Positions 1-7,761 of a stretch of 64,000 nucleotides of DNA are shown here, piece by piece (the stretch's first letter is position 1; each line of letters begins with the position of its first letter). The DNA lies in contig NZ_FWXV01000001.1 in the NCBI RefSeq assembly GCF_900176515.1, forward strand, positions 1,956,699 through 2,020,698, written 5' to 3'. The notes beneath the pieces were generated by a model, which searched no databases, was not told where the DNA came from, and was given only the letters and a program-made list of their open reading frames with translations. The stretch comes from Kibdelosporangium aridum. GTDB lineage: Bacteria > Actinomycetota > Actinomycetes > Mycobacteriales > Pseudonocardiaceae. The position numbers were made by a program, and so were the translations under genes.

Positions 1-188
1 ACCCGATTCCGGCCGCGATGCGTGACTGGTTCGCCGGGCCGACGTTCCCGCCGGTGGTCGAGCCGTACGCCGACGACATCGTGTGCTCGTACGACCACTT
101 CATCGAGATGGCCAACACCTGCCTGGTCAAGCAGTTCGACGGCACGGCCCCGGTCAACCCGGTGCTGCGGCTGCTGCCGGACGAGTGA
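1..188 (+). CDS. 3' end of an unidentified protein (partial)
   Basis: The window opens inside this gene. The frame starting at base 3 is open and ends at TGA 186-188, giving about 61 residues. The visible tail is Pro- and aromatic-rich (AMRDWFAGPTFPP), then a segment with two Cys around DHFIEMAN, and ends in LLPDE. I do not recognise the family from so short a piece. It converges with the SDR gene, with only six bases between the stops. Codon use (nearly all third positions G or C) supports it being a real reading frame. Confidence 0.5.
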   Translation, partial: PIPAAMRDWFAGPTFPPVVEPYADDIVCSYDHFIEMANTCLVKQFDGTAPVNPVLRLLPDE

Positions 189-194
189 CCGGGA

Positions 195-968
195 TCAGGC
201 GGCGCCGGTGATCCCGCCGTCGACAGGGATCACCGCGCCCGTCAGGTAGGCGCCAGCGGGTGAGGACAGGAAGATCGCCGTGCCCGCGATGTCCTCCAGC
301 CTGCCGATGCGCCCCAGCGGGACGGTGGATTCGATCTGGCCGAGCCCACCGGGCGCGTCCAGCAACCACTTGGTCATCTCGCTGACGAAGAAGCCGGGCG
401 CGATCGCGTTGACTGTGATCTCCTCGCTCGCCAGGCGCTTCGCGAGGTGGCGGGTGAGCATGTGGACAGCGGCCTTGCTCGCCGAATACGAGTAGTTCTC
501 GAACGACGGCACACGGATTCCGTCGATCGAACCGATGTTGATCACACGGGCGGGCCGCTGTGCACCGGCCCGCAGCGCCGGCAGCAGCGCGGTGGTCAGC
601 TCGAACAGCGCGGTGACGTTGGTGGAGAGGATCTTCTCCCAGCCCTTCGCCGGGAACTCCTCCAGCGGCGCACCCCAGGTCGCGCCGGCGTTGTTGACCA
701 GTACGTCGAGCTGCCCGCCGAAGTGCTCGCCAACAGCGGCCACAAGCCTGCCGATGTCCTCTGTAGACGTCAGATCCGCCTGCAGCGCATGGCATTCGCC
801 CGTTTTCGACAGGTCTTCGGCGACCTTCGCGGCGGCGTCGGGCTTGCGCGCGCAGACCAGCACACGCGCACCAGCCTCGACCATGCCTCGCGCGATCATC
901 TCGCCGATACCCCGGGAACCGCCCGTGACGAGCACCGTCTTACCGTCGACGGAGAAGAGTGCACTCAT
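195..968 (-). CDS. SDR family NAD(P)-dependent oxidoreductase
   Basis: A 257-residue classical short-chain dehydrogenase/reductase. Visible motifs are the cofactor loop TGGSRGIG at residues 15-22, NNAG at 92-95, Ser147, and the catalytic Tyr161/Lys165 pair in YSASK. The C-terminal PVDGG is also typical. The length is normal for the family. Sequence flavour is closest to gluconate 5-dehydrogenase / RhlG-like reductases, but the substrate cannot be read. ATG start at 968. It is divergent from the NACHT gene with 87 bases between them, and nothing next to it defines a pathway. Confidence 0.9.
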   Translation of the reverse strand: MSALFSVDGKTVLVTGGSRGIGEMIARGMVEAGARVLVCARKPDAAAKVAEDLSKTGECHALQADLTSTEDIGRLVAAVGEHFGGQLDVLVNNAGATWGAPLEEFPAKGWEKILSTNVTALFELTTALLPALRAGAQRPARVINIGSIDGIRVPSFENYSYSASKAAVHMLTRHLAKRLASEEITVNAIAPGFFVSEMTKWLLDAPGGLGQIESTVPLGRIGRLEDIAGTAIFLSSPAGAYLTGAVIPVDGGITGAA

Positions 969-1055
969 GGTCGGAGCCTAGCGGCAGCCGAAACCAAAGC
1001 ACGGATTCCGACGATAGTCAGATCGCCTGTCGGAAGGTGGTCCAGGAGATGACGC

Positions 1056-3629
1056 ATGCGGTCGACCAGTAGCAAGGTGCTATGGGTAGTCGTGGTCGCC
1101 AATGTGCTGACCGCGTTGATCGCGATCGTGACCAATGTGGCCACAGGCGTGCTGCCAGACGCCTGGCAACCGTACCTCTGGATCGCGTGGCCGGTGCTGG
1201 CGGCGCTGGTCCTCAGCGGAATACCGCTGGTGATCTACCTACGCCGCATCGATGCGGGCCACCCCGCAGTGACCGACGATCGCGCGGAGTTCAGCCGCAA
1301 GGCAATGCTCGCTCAGGTCCGCACGATGTGGGTCAACGGCGTGTTGACGCAGTCGTTGTACCAGCAGACGCTTGTCGAGCTCGGACTGGAAGAGCGGCCA
1401 GGGTTTTTGCGTCGGCCGTGGGACATGATGCTGGAGACGGCCGACCAGCGACCACGGCCGGTCGAGCCGGGAACTCGGCTGGTCGATGTCGTGGAACGGT
1501 ATCGGGGCTTGCTCATGCTCGGCGCGCCGGGAGCGGGCAAGACCACGATGCTGCTCACTCTGCTGGAAGACCTGCTTGACGTCGCCACCCGCGACAAGAC
1601 CGCGCCGATCCCTGTGGTTTTCCCGCTCGCGAATTGGTCGTCGGACAGCAAACCCCTGGAGGAGTGGTTTGTCGAGGAGCTGTGCGGGCCGTTGTACGGC
1701 TTGTCTCCCGAACTGGCACGCAGCTGGATCGCCAACGACCGGGTATTGCCGCTGCTGGACGGGCTCGACGAAGTCGTGCTCGACAAGCGGCTCGCGTGTG
1801 CGCAGGCCATCGAGGCTTTCCATCGCACGCACCGCCTGCTGCCGCTCGTCGTGGCCAGCCGCATCGCCGACTACAACGCTCTGGGATTGCGCTTCTCGTT
1901 GGGCACCGCGCTGCTCATCCAGCCGCTGACACAGACCCAGGTACAGGACTATCTCGGCCAGTTCGGTGAACCGATGGCCGGGCTGCGCGAAGCCTTGGCA
2001 GGAGAACCCGCGCTCTGGGATCTGCTGCGAACTCCGTTCCTGCTGAATGTGGCGGTTCGCGCTTACCACGGGCTGCCCGCTGAGGACGTCGCTACCGAAG
2101 GGCCGACCCAGCAGCGGCAAAGCCGGCTCATCGCCGCGTACGTCGAACGTGCCGTCCGCCGGAAACCACACGGCCCTCGGTTCGCACCATCGGATGTCGT
2201 CCGATGGCTCGCTTACTGCGCGCGGTGGATGGGCAAAAACCTGGAGTTGTTCTTCTTCGTCGAATCCGTCAACTCGAACTGGCTGCCGAAGCGTCTTCGC
2301 AGACGAGTCATCACAGTCACCGCACTGCCCGCGTCCGTGCTTCTCGGTGGCTCTGCGGGACTGCTACTCCATCTGTTCATCGACACATGGACCGGCATCG
2401 TTCTGGGACTCCTCGCCACCATTGGCTTTGGTCTCGGCCTGTCCACCGGTCACGGCGGCGAGGTAGCGCACGCCTCCGGCGGCAATCGTCGCGCACTGCT
2501 GATGGAGTACCTCGGAGAATGGGCTTTTCTCGGTGTCTTCGGCGCGCTCGGCTTGGGATTCGCCGGCGGTGCGTTCGGGGCCTTGGTCGGCACGATCGTC
2601 GGCGTTGTCGGCGTCATCACCGGAGACGGTTCTTTCTTCGCCGCGGTCATCGACAAGGGGGTGGCCGGCCTTCTCATCGGCGCCGTGCTCGGGGTGCTTT
2701 TACCCATGGTGCAGACATGGGGCGGCGATCGTCAGGCGCTGCGCAACCGGCCATCCGGCGCCGGCCTACGAGACGCGGTATGGCTCTGCGGGACTTCGTT
2801 CCTAGTGGTCTGTGTGCCGGTGACCGCGATCTTGGGTGTCTTCTACGGGCCGGATGGCGCAGTCACTGGTGTCGTCTTCGGTGGCACGGCCGCGTATCTG
2901 TTCGGTGGCCGCGGACTTGCCACCTACTGGCTCACTCGCCGAGTGCTGGTCCACGGTGGCATCACGCCGTCGCGTCCGCTCGCCTTCCTCGACTTCGCCG
3001 TCGCGCACACGCTGATGCTCAGGGTCGGCGGCGGCTACATGTTCGCCCACCGGCTGCTGCTGGAACACTTCGCCAGCCTGCAGCCGGAGGATGTACCGAA
3101 GCATTATGTCCACGAAGGACTGTCGGTCATCGACCTTCGACCTGAGACACTACTGGCACGCACAGTGGACGACGCCCGCACGGCAACGCCCGGGGACGCA
3201 GTCCAGGCCGTCACCTACACGGGCTCCGTTCTGCCGGCCACGGTATGGGCTCCATCCGCGATGAAGGTCGCCGAAACCTTACGGGCTCGAGTCCCGGCCA
3301 CCCTCGAACCCTCTCTCTATGCCGGCGGTCACACCCCACAATCGCGGTTCTACGAGACAGCCCTCCGCGCCGCCGCGGACGTTCTCCGCATGGTCATCGC
3401 GGCCCAACACGATGACCTTTCCCTGGTTGCGAGTTTCCAGCTCGGCGACCTTCTCACCACCCCAGTGCCAGGCGTCTTCGATTCCGCCTACGACTGGCGG
3501 GATCCCTACATGGACGACGCGGTCGCCTCCCTGCGCGCGATCACAACCCGGGGCGATGCCGCACTCGCCCGCCGCGCTGTGGAGATGTTGGACAAGCTCG
3601 TCATCACTCCGCCGGCCGACCAGGGCTGA
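1056..3629 (+). CDS. Membrane-anchored NACHT-domain NTPase
   Basis: An 857-residue STAND-class NTPase. Two hydrophobic helices open the protein (about 8-29 and 40-62). They are followed by a NACHT domain with Walker A GAPGAGKT at 156-163, Walker B LPLLDGLDEV at 231-240 and a sensor-like VVASR near 265. A second block of several Gly/Ala-rich membrane helices spans about 415-620, ahead of the FAHRLLLEHF segment (about 663) that usually closes NACHT helical regions. A soluble C-terminus of about 170 residues follows. CCAGGAG sits seven bases before the ATG at 1056. NACHT proteins act as regulated switches, and several bacterial ones defend against phage. That role is only inferred here, because no nuclease or other effector domain is visible. 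Confidence 0.85.
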   Translation: MRSTSSKVLWVVVVANVLTALIAIVTNVATGVLPDAWQPYLWIAWPVLAALVLSGIPLVIYLRRIDAGHPAVTDDRAEFSRKAMLAQVRTMWVNGVLTQSLYQQTLVELGLEERPGFLRRPWDMMLETADQRPRPVEPGTRLVDVVERYRGLLMLGAPGAGKTTMLLTLLEDLLDVATRDKTAPIPVVFPLANWSSDSKPLEEWFVEELCGPLYGLSPELARSWIANDRVLPLLDGLDEVVLDKRLACAQAIEAFHRTHRLLPLVVASRIADYNALGLRFSLGTALLIQPLTQTQVQDYLGQFGEPMAGLREALAGEPALWDLLRTPFLLNVAVRAYHGLPAEDVATEGPTQQRQSRLIAAYVERAVRRKPHGPRFAPSDVVRWLAYCARWMGKNLELFFFVESVNSNWLPKRLRRRVITVTALPASVLLGGSAGLLLHLFIDTWTGIVLGLLATIGFGLGLSTGHGGEVAHASGGNRRALLMEYLGEWAFLGVFGALGLGFAGGAFGALVGTIVGVVGVITGDGSFFAAVIDKGVAGLLIGAVLGVLLPMVQTWGGDRQALRNRPSGAGLRDAVWLCGTSFLVVCVPVTAILGVFYGPDGAVTGVVFGGTAAYLFGGRGLATYWLTRRVLVHGGITPSRPLAFLDFAVAHTLMLRVGGGYMFAHRLLLEHFASLQPEDVPKHYVHEGLSVIDLRPETLLARTVDDARTATPGDAVQAVTYTGSVLPATVWAPSAMKVAETLRARVPATLEPSLYAGGHTPQSRFYETALRAAADVLRMVIAAQHDDLSLVASFQLGDLLTTPVPGVFDSAYDWRDPYMDDAVASLRAITTRGDAALARRAVEMLDKLVITPPADQG

Positions 3630-3645
3630 TCCCCGACCGCCGTCC

Positions 3646-3714
3646 GATGTAAAGAAGCTTTGACATGATGTTGGACCTGCTTTACATTGGCTCATGTCAA
3701 AGTTGTTTTACATC
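3646..3714. promoter_or_regulatory. Sigma70-like promoter inside a half-site array (probable operator)
   Basis: TTGACA (3660-3665), a 17-base spacer and TACATT (3683-3688) form a near-consensus housekeeping promoter reading towards the membrane-protein/XRE operon. The promoter lies inside a 23-base inverted repeat (3646-3668 against 3692-3714, 20 of 23 positions matching). The repeat is built from half-sites of the form ATGT(A/C)AAAG at 3647-3654, 3658-3666 (inverted) and 3694-3702, with TTTACAT at 3681-3687 and 3706-3713. Occupation would cover the -35, the -10 and the start point. The XRE protein encoded 430 bases downstream is the obvious candidate ligand; this is inference. Confidence 0.7.
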
Positions 3715-3727
3715 GGCGGGAGTGGGC

Positions 3728-4150
3728 GTGGCATTCGAAGAGAAGCGGGCGTGGATCATGGGCGTGGTCACGATCGTGGGCTCGACCATCTACGTGATCA
3801 TCATCCTGAGCCGGAGCGGCGCCGCCCCACTGGTTGAAACCCCCTACGTGGCAACGATGATCTGGACGATCGGGATCGCCATCGCGGTGTCGATCGTGGC
3901 CGAGATCGTGATGGCCGCGACGATCCCGCAGGCCGAGCGCAGAAAGGACCAACGGGACCAGGAGATCGGCTACTTCGGTGATCGGATCGGCCAGTCGTTC
4001 ACGGCCATCGGCGGGGTCGGCGCGCTGGTACTGGCGATGACCGAGGCGAACCACTTCTGGATCGCCAACACCATCTACCTCGGCTTCGCACTGAGCGGGG
4101 TTCTGTCCTCCGCCGCGAAGATCGCCGCCTACCGGCAGGGGTTCCAGTGA
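3728..4150 (+). CDS. Four-helix membrane protein paired with an XRE regulator
   Basis: About 140 residues with four predicted membrane helices and a short charged loop (QAERRKDQRDQE) between helices two and three. I chose the GTG at 3728 because GGGAG lies five bases upstream. The longer frame from 3665 would start upstream of the predicted transcription start and would translate the operator. The stop overlaps the GTG of the next gene (GTGA, 4147-4150), so the two are translationally coupled. Small multi-pass proteins encoded beside a 70-residue XRE regulator are a recurring pair, and the membrane partner often serves as a sensor or anti-regulator. No enzymatic motif is visible. Confidence 0.75.
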   Translation: MAFEEKRAWIMGVVTIVGSTIYVIIILSRSGAAPLVETPYVATMIWTIGIAIAVSIVAEIVMAATIPQAERRKDQRDQEIGYFGDRIGQSFTAIGGVGALVLAMTEANHFWIANTIYLGFALSGVLSSAAKIAAYRQGFQ

Positions 4151-4368
4151 AGCCGACCAAAGTGACCAACCAGATCAGGGCGCTGCGGTTCGCCAACGGC
4201 GAGATGACGCAGGCCGAACTCGCCGAACGGATCGGCGTCACCCGGCAGACGATCATCGCCATCGAACAGGGCCGCTACTCCCCCTCCCTGGAAATGGCGT
4301 TCCAGATCGCCCGCGTGTTCAAAGCACCCCTTGACGAAGTGTTCCACTACCCAGGAGACGAAGAATGA
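4147..4368 (+). CDS. Small XRE (Cro/CI-type) transcriptional regulator
   Basis: A 73-residue single-domain helix-turn-helix protein. The HTH_3 core runs from about residue 8 to 62, with the MTQAELAERIGVTRQTI helix pair and the IEQGRYSPSLEMAF continuation typical of the YozG/YgzD-like group. There is no dimerisation or sensor domain. GTG start at 4147, overlapping the membrane-protein stop. Its own stop overlaps the ATG of the next gene (ATGA). The three genes are therefore one coupled operon, probably autoregulated through the half-site array at 3646-3714. Confidence 0.9.
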   Translation: MKPTKVTNQIRALRFANGEMTQAELAERIGVTRQTIIAIEQGRYSPSLEMAFQIARVFKAPLDEVFHYPGDEE

Positions 4369-5327
4369 AGGCAATAGTCCAGGACACGTACGGCACCAGC
4401 GAAGTCATGCAGTTCCGGGACGTCGGCATGCCGACGCCCAAGCCGGGCGAGGTGCTCATCCAGGTCCGCGCCTCGGCCATCGACGCAGGCGTGTGGCACC
4501 TGATGACTGGCCTGCCGTACATGATCAGGCCGGCCCTTGGCTTACGCAGGCCCAGAAATCCGATCCGGGGCACGGACGTGGCCGGGGTCGTCGAGGCGGT
4601 CGGCGCCGACGTGACCGAGTTCAAGCCGGGGGACGAGGTGTTCGGCACCTGCTGGGCCGCGTTCGCCGAGTACGTGACGACCAAGCCAGCCAAGCTGACC
4701 CGCAAACCGGAGAACCTCACGTACGAGCAAGCAGCCGCCATCCCGGTCTCGGCCACCACCGCGCTGAACGCGTTGCGCGACAAAGGCGAAGTCCAGCCGG
4801 GCCAACGGGTTCTGGTGATCGGCGCGGGCGGCGGGGTCGGGTCGTACGCCGTGCAGCTCGCCAAGATGTTCGGCGCGGACGTCACCGGCCTGTGCAGCAC
4901 GTCCAAAATGGACTTCGTGCGCAGCCTCGGCGCCGACGAGGTCCTCGACTACACCAAGGACGACTTCACCCGCGACGAATTCGACCTCATCCTCGACATC
5001 GCGGGCAACCGGCCGCTCAACCACGTCCGCAAAGCCTTGTCGGCACGGGGAACGCTGGTCATCGTCGGCGGTGAGAACGGCGGGAAGATCCTCGGCGGCA
5101 CCCAGTGGATGCTCAAGGCTCCGCTGCTGTCGCTGTTCACCTCGCACCGGGTGCGCGGTGTGATCTCACTGGCCAACAAGAAGGACCTCGAGGTGCTCAG
5201 GGACCTCGCCGAAGCCGGGAAGATCGTCCCGGCCATCGACCGGGTCCACCCGCTCAGCGAGGTCCCCCAAGCTGTCGCCTACGCCCAGGCAGGCAAGGCC
5301 AAGGGCAAAATCGCCATCACGGTCTAG
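4365..5327 (+). CDS. Quinone oxidoreductase-like MDR reductase
   Basis: A 320-residue medium-chain dehydrogenase/reductase without the structural-zinc Cys cluster, as in the zeta-crystallin / NADPH:quinone reductase branch. The N-terminal GroES-like fold is followed by a Rossmann motif GAGGGVGSYA at 153-162. It presumably reduces quinones or enones with NADPH. The ATG at 4365 overlaps the XRE stop, placing the enzyme under the same promoter and suggesting it is the output of that regulator. Its stop (TAG 5325-5327) overlaps the HxlR stop on the other strand by four bases. Confidence 0.88.
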   Translation: MKAIVQDTYGTSEVMQFRDVGMPTPKPGEVLIQVRASAIDAGVWHLMTGLPYMIRPALGLRRPRNPIRGTDVAGVVEAVGADVTEFKPGDEVFGTCWAAFAEYVTTKPAKLTRKPENLTYEQAAAIPVSATTALNALRDKGEVQPGQRVLVIGAGGGVGSYAVQLAKMFGADVTGLCSTSKMDFVRSLGADEVLDYTKDDFTRDEFDLILDIAGNRPLNHVRKALSARGTLVIVGGENGGKILGGTQWMLKAPLLSLFTSHRVRGVISLANKKDLEVLRDLAEAGKIVPAIDRVHPLSEVPQAVAYAQAGKAKGKIAITV

Positions 5328-5788
5328 CCGTTGCCGAACGACGGACCTGGCTCCGGCGTGACGGTGTGATAGTCGATGTCCCCGCCGCAGTTGCGACACG
5401 CCACGTACGATTCCGAGATCTGTCCGCATCCCTTGTGCCGGAACAGAATCGGCGGCCCGTCCGGGTCGGCGAGGTACCTGTCGCCCCACTGCATCAGCGT
5501 CACGATCGCGGGGAACAACTCCCGGCCCATCTGGGTCAGCCGGTACTCGTGCCGGTCGGGCTCGTAGGGAACCCGATCCAGCAGCCCGGCTTCGACCAGG
5601 GTCTTCAACCGTGCCGACAGCGTCGGCCGTGGTATCGACAGGTTACGGGCGAACTCGCCGTACCGGCGGACCCCGAACAGGCACTCTCGCAGGATCAGCA
5701 GGCTCCACCGCTCGCCGACCAGCGCCAGTGCCCGGCCGACGGTGTCGGACTCGAACCGGTGCTTGAGGTCTTCCGGGGAATAGGCCAC
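5324..5788 (-). CDS. HxlR-family transcriptional regulator
   Basis: A 154-residue protein with an HxlR winged helix at about 18-100 (LALVGERWSLLILRE, then RPTLSARLKTLVEAGLL). An extra C-terminal tail carries His118, Cys121, Cys131 and Cys134, a likely zinc-binding knuckle found in a subset of the family. GTG start at 5788, with one base separating it from the stop of the upstream MDR gene, so it is the last gene of a four-gene minus-strand operon. HxlR proteins often respond to electrophiles or redox state, which fits control of the redox enzymes encoded ahead of it. Confidence 0.88.
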   Translation of the reverse strand: MAYSPEDLKHRFESDTVGRALALVGERWSLLILRECLFGVRRYGEFARNLSIPRPTLSARLKTLVEAGLLDRVPYEPDRHEYRLTQMGRELFPAIVTLMQWGDRYLADPDGPPILFRHKGCGQISESYVACRNCGGDIDYHTVTPEPGPSFGNG

Positions 5789-5789
5789 G

Positions 5790-6791
5790 TCACACCGCCA
5801 GGATCAGCTTGCCCGTGTTCTTGCCGGCGAAAAGCCCGAGAAGCGTCTCCGGGAACGCGGTGATCCCGCCGTCCACAATGGTCTCCCGGGAGGTGATCCG
5901 GCCGTCCCGCAGCCACGCCGCGAGATCCGCGGTCGCTTCGGGATACCGGGCGGCGTAGTCGAAGACGACGAAACCCGTCATCGAGGCACGCCGGACAAGC
6001 AGCTGCATGTAGTTGGCCGGGCCACGTGCTCCCGTTTCGGTGTTGTACTGCGAGACCGCACCAGAGATGATCACACGGGCGCCGCGCGCGAGCCGGGCGA
6101 GCACCGCTTCGAGAATCTCGCCGCCGACGTTGTCGAAGAACACGTCGACACCGTCGGGGGCGTGCTGCTTCAACTGGCCGCGGAGGTCACCGGCTTTGTA
6201 GTCGATCGCCGCGTCGAAGCCGAACTGGCTGACCAGGAGCTCGCACTTCTCCGGCCCGCCCGCGATGCCGATCGCCCGACAGCCTTTGATCTTCGCGATC
6301 TGCCCGGCGATGCTGCCGACCGCACCGGCCGCGGCGGACACCACCACCGTCTGCCCCGGCTCGGGCTTGCCGATGTCCAACAGGCCGAAGTACGCGGTGA
6401 AACCGGAGCTGCCGAGGGTGCCAAGGTGCACGGGCGCCGGCGCGAGCGAGGTGTCGACAGTGGACACTCCGGTGCCGTCGGAGATCGCGTACTTCTGCAC
6501 CCCGAACACGCCTTGCACGACGTCACCCTCGGCGAAGCCATGGTGCTTCGACGACACGACCGTACCGACCGCCATCGCCCGCATCACCTCGCCGATCCCC
6601 ACCGGCGGCAGGTACGACTTGCCGGCGTTCATCCAGCCACGCATCGCCGGGTCCAGCGACAAGTACTGGTTCTGCACCAGGAACTGGCCGTCGCCGGGCT
6701 CGGCGACGGGTTCCTCGGTGTACTGCCAGTCGGTCGGCTTGGGCAGGCCGACCGGGCGGGCGGCGAGACGGTACTGCGCGTTAGCGGTCAT
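5790..6791 (-). CDS. NADP-dependent oxidoreductase, CurA/leukotriene-B4-dehydrogenase-like
   Basis: 333 residues, MDR superfamily. Features are the oxidoreductase N-terminal domain with LSLDPAMRGWM, the cofactor loop AAAGAVGS around 153-160, and the FDNVGGEILEAVLARL and SQYNT segments characteristic of the curcumin/enone reductase and 15-oxoprostaglandin reductase branch. It probably reduces carbon-carbon double bonds of alpha,beta-unsaturated carbonyls with NADPH. Its ATG (6789-6791) lies inside the end of the upstream luciferase-like gene (11-base overlap), and the HxlR gene follows one base after its stop, so all are co-translated. Confidence 0.88.
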   Translation of the reverse strand: MTANAQYRLAARPVGLPKPTDWQYTEEPVAEPGDGQFLVQNQYLSLDPAMRGWMNAGKSYLPPVGIGEVMRAMAVGTVVSSKHHGFAEGDVVQGVFGVQKYAISDGTGVSTVDTSLAPAPVHLGTLGSSGFTAYFGLLDIGKPEPGQTVVVSAAAGAVGSIAGQIAKIKGCRAIGIAGGPEKCELLVSQFGFDAAIDYKAGDLRGQLKQHAPDGVDVFFDNVGGEILEAVLARLARGARVIISGAVSQYNTETGARGPANYMQLLVRRASMTGFVVFDYAARYPEATADLAAWLRDGRITSRETIVDGGITAFPETLLGLFAGKNTGKLILAV

Positions 6792-7761
6792 GCAGTGTGT
6801 ACTCCTTCAACGCGGTCAGGACGGAACTTCCCGCGGGATCTTCCGCGGTACACGGGACGATAGCGACATGATCGGCGCCAGCCCGGTGGTATTTCGCGAT
6901 CCGGTCACGGATCTGGTCGGCCGTACCGATCGCGCACACCCTGGCCAGCAGCTCCGCCGGCAGGTCATGGGCGAGTTTGGCGTACGACTCCCCCGCCCGC
7001 GCCCGTTCGACCAGCTCGCCGTAGCCCAGTTCAGTGAACATCTCGCCGTAGCCCGGCGGTTTGAGGTACACCACCAGCTGCGAGGCGAGCTGGTGATAGC
7101 TCGCTGCGCCCGGATTGATCGCCGCGGAGACCCACACCGCCAACCGAGGCGGTTTGACGCCCGCCGCCCGCGCGTGCGCGTCGACCGCTTCCCGGACTCT
7201 GGCGACAATGCCCGGGGTCACGATGTTCAGCACGACCTCGTCGGCTTCCTCGGCGGCGACCTTGGTCATGACCGGACCGAACGCGGCGACCGAGACCGAC
7301 CGGGACGGCAACGCGTGCCGCAGCCGGAACCCCTTGGTGCGCACGTGTTTTCCTGCGAAGTCGGAGCGGCCGTCCTCGAGGATCCCGCGCAGTGCCCTGA
7401 CCGTCTCGCGCATCCGTGCCGCGGACTTGTCGAACGAGCGGTTGTGCCAGTTGGTGACGATGGTCGGGCTGGACGCGCCCAACGCCACGTCCACCGGGCG
7501 GCCGATCAGCCTGGCCACCGACGACATCCCCAGTGCGATACTGACCGGGCTGCGCACTCCGATCGCCAGCGGGCCGATGCGCAGACCGATCTGCCGGGTC
7601 CGCATGCCGATCGCGGTCGCCAACGCGAAGGCGTCGAACGTCACCATCTCGCCGATCCACAGCGTCCGGTACCCGAGCCGATCGGCCTCCTGCGCCACTT
7701 CGAGTGCCTCGAGGTCCGGCCGGTACAGCCAGAACGGGATCACCGCGCCGATCTCGCTCAC
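6781..7761 (-). CDS. LLM-class (F420 or FMN) oxidoreductase
   Basis: 326 residues of the luciferase-like monooxygenase fold, beginning SEIGAVIPFWLYRP. The conserved EADRLGYRTLWIGEM opening and the ASSPTIVTNWHNRSF region are visible. The actinomycete context favours F420, but the cofactor is not provable by eye. I take the GTG at 7761 because it overlaps the upstream stop in GTGA; the open frame extends further upstream only through the neighbouring gene. It is the second gene of the cassette and is coupled at both ends. Confidence 0.85.
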   Translation of the reverse strand: MSEIGAVIPFWLYRPDLEALEVAQEADRLGYRTLWIGEMVTFDAFALATAIGMRTRQIGLRIGPLAIGVRSPVSIALGMSSVARLIGRPVDVALGASSPTIVTNWHNRSFDKSAARMRETVRALRGILEDGRSDFAGKHVRTKGFRLRHALPSRSVSVAAFGPVMTKVAAEEADEVVLNIVTPGIVARVREAVDAHARAAGVKPPRLAVWVSAAINPGAASYHQLASQLVVYLKPPGYGEMFTELGYGELVERARAGESYAKLAHDLPAELLARVCAIGTADQIRDRIAKYHRAGADHVAIVPCTAEDPAGSSVLTALKEYTLHDR

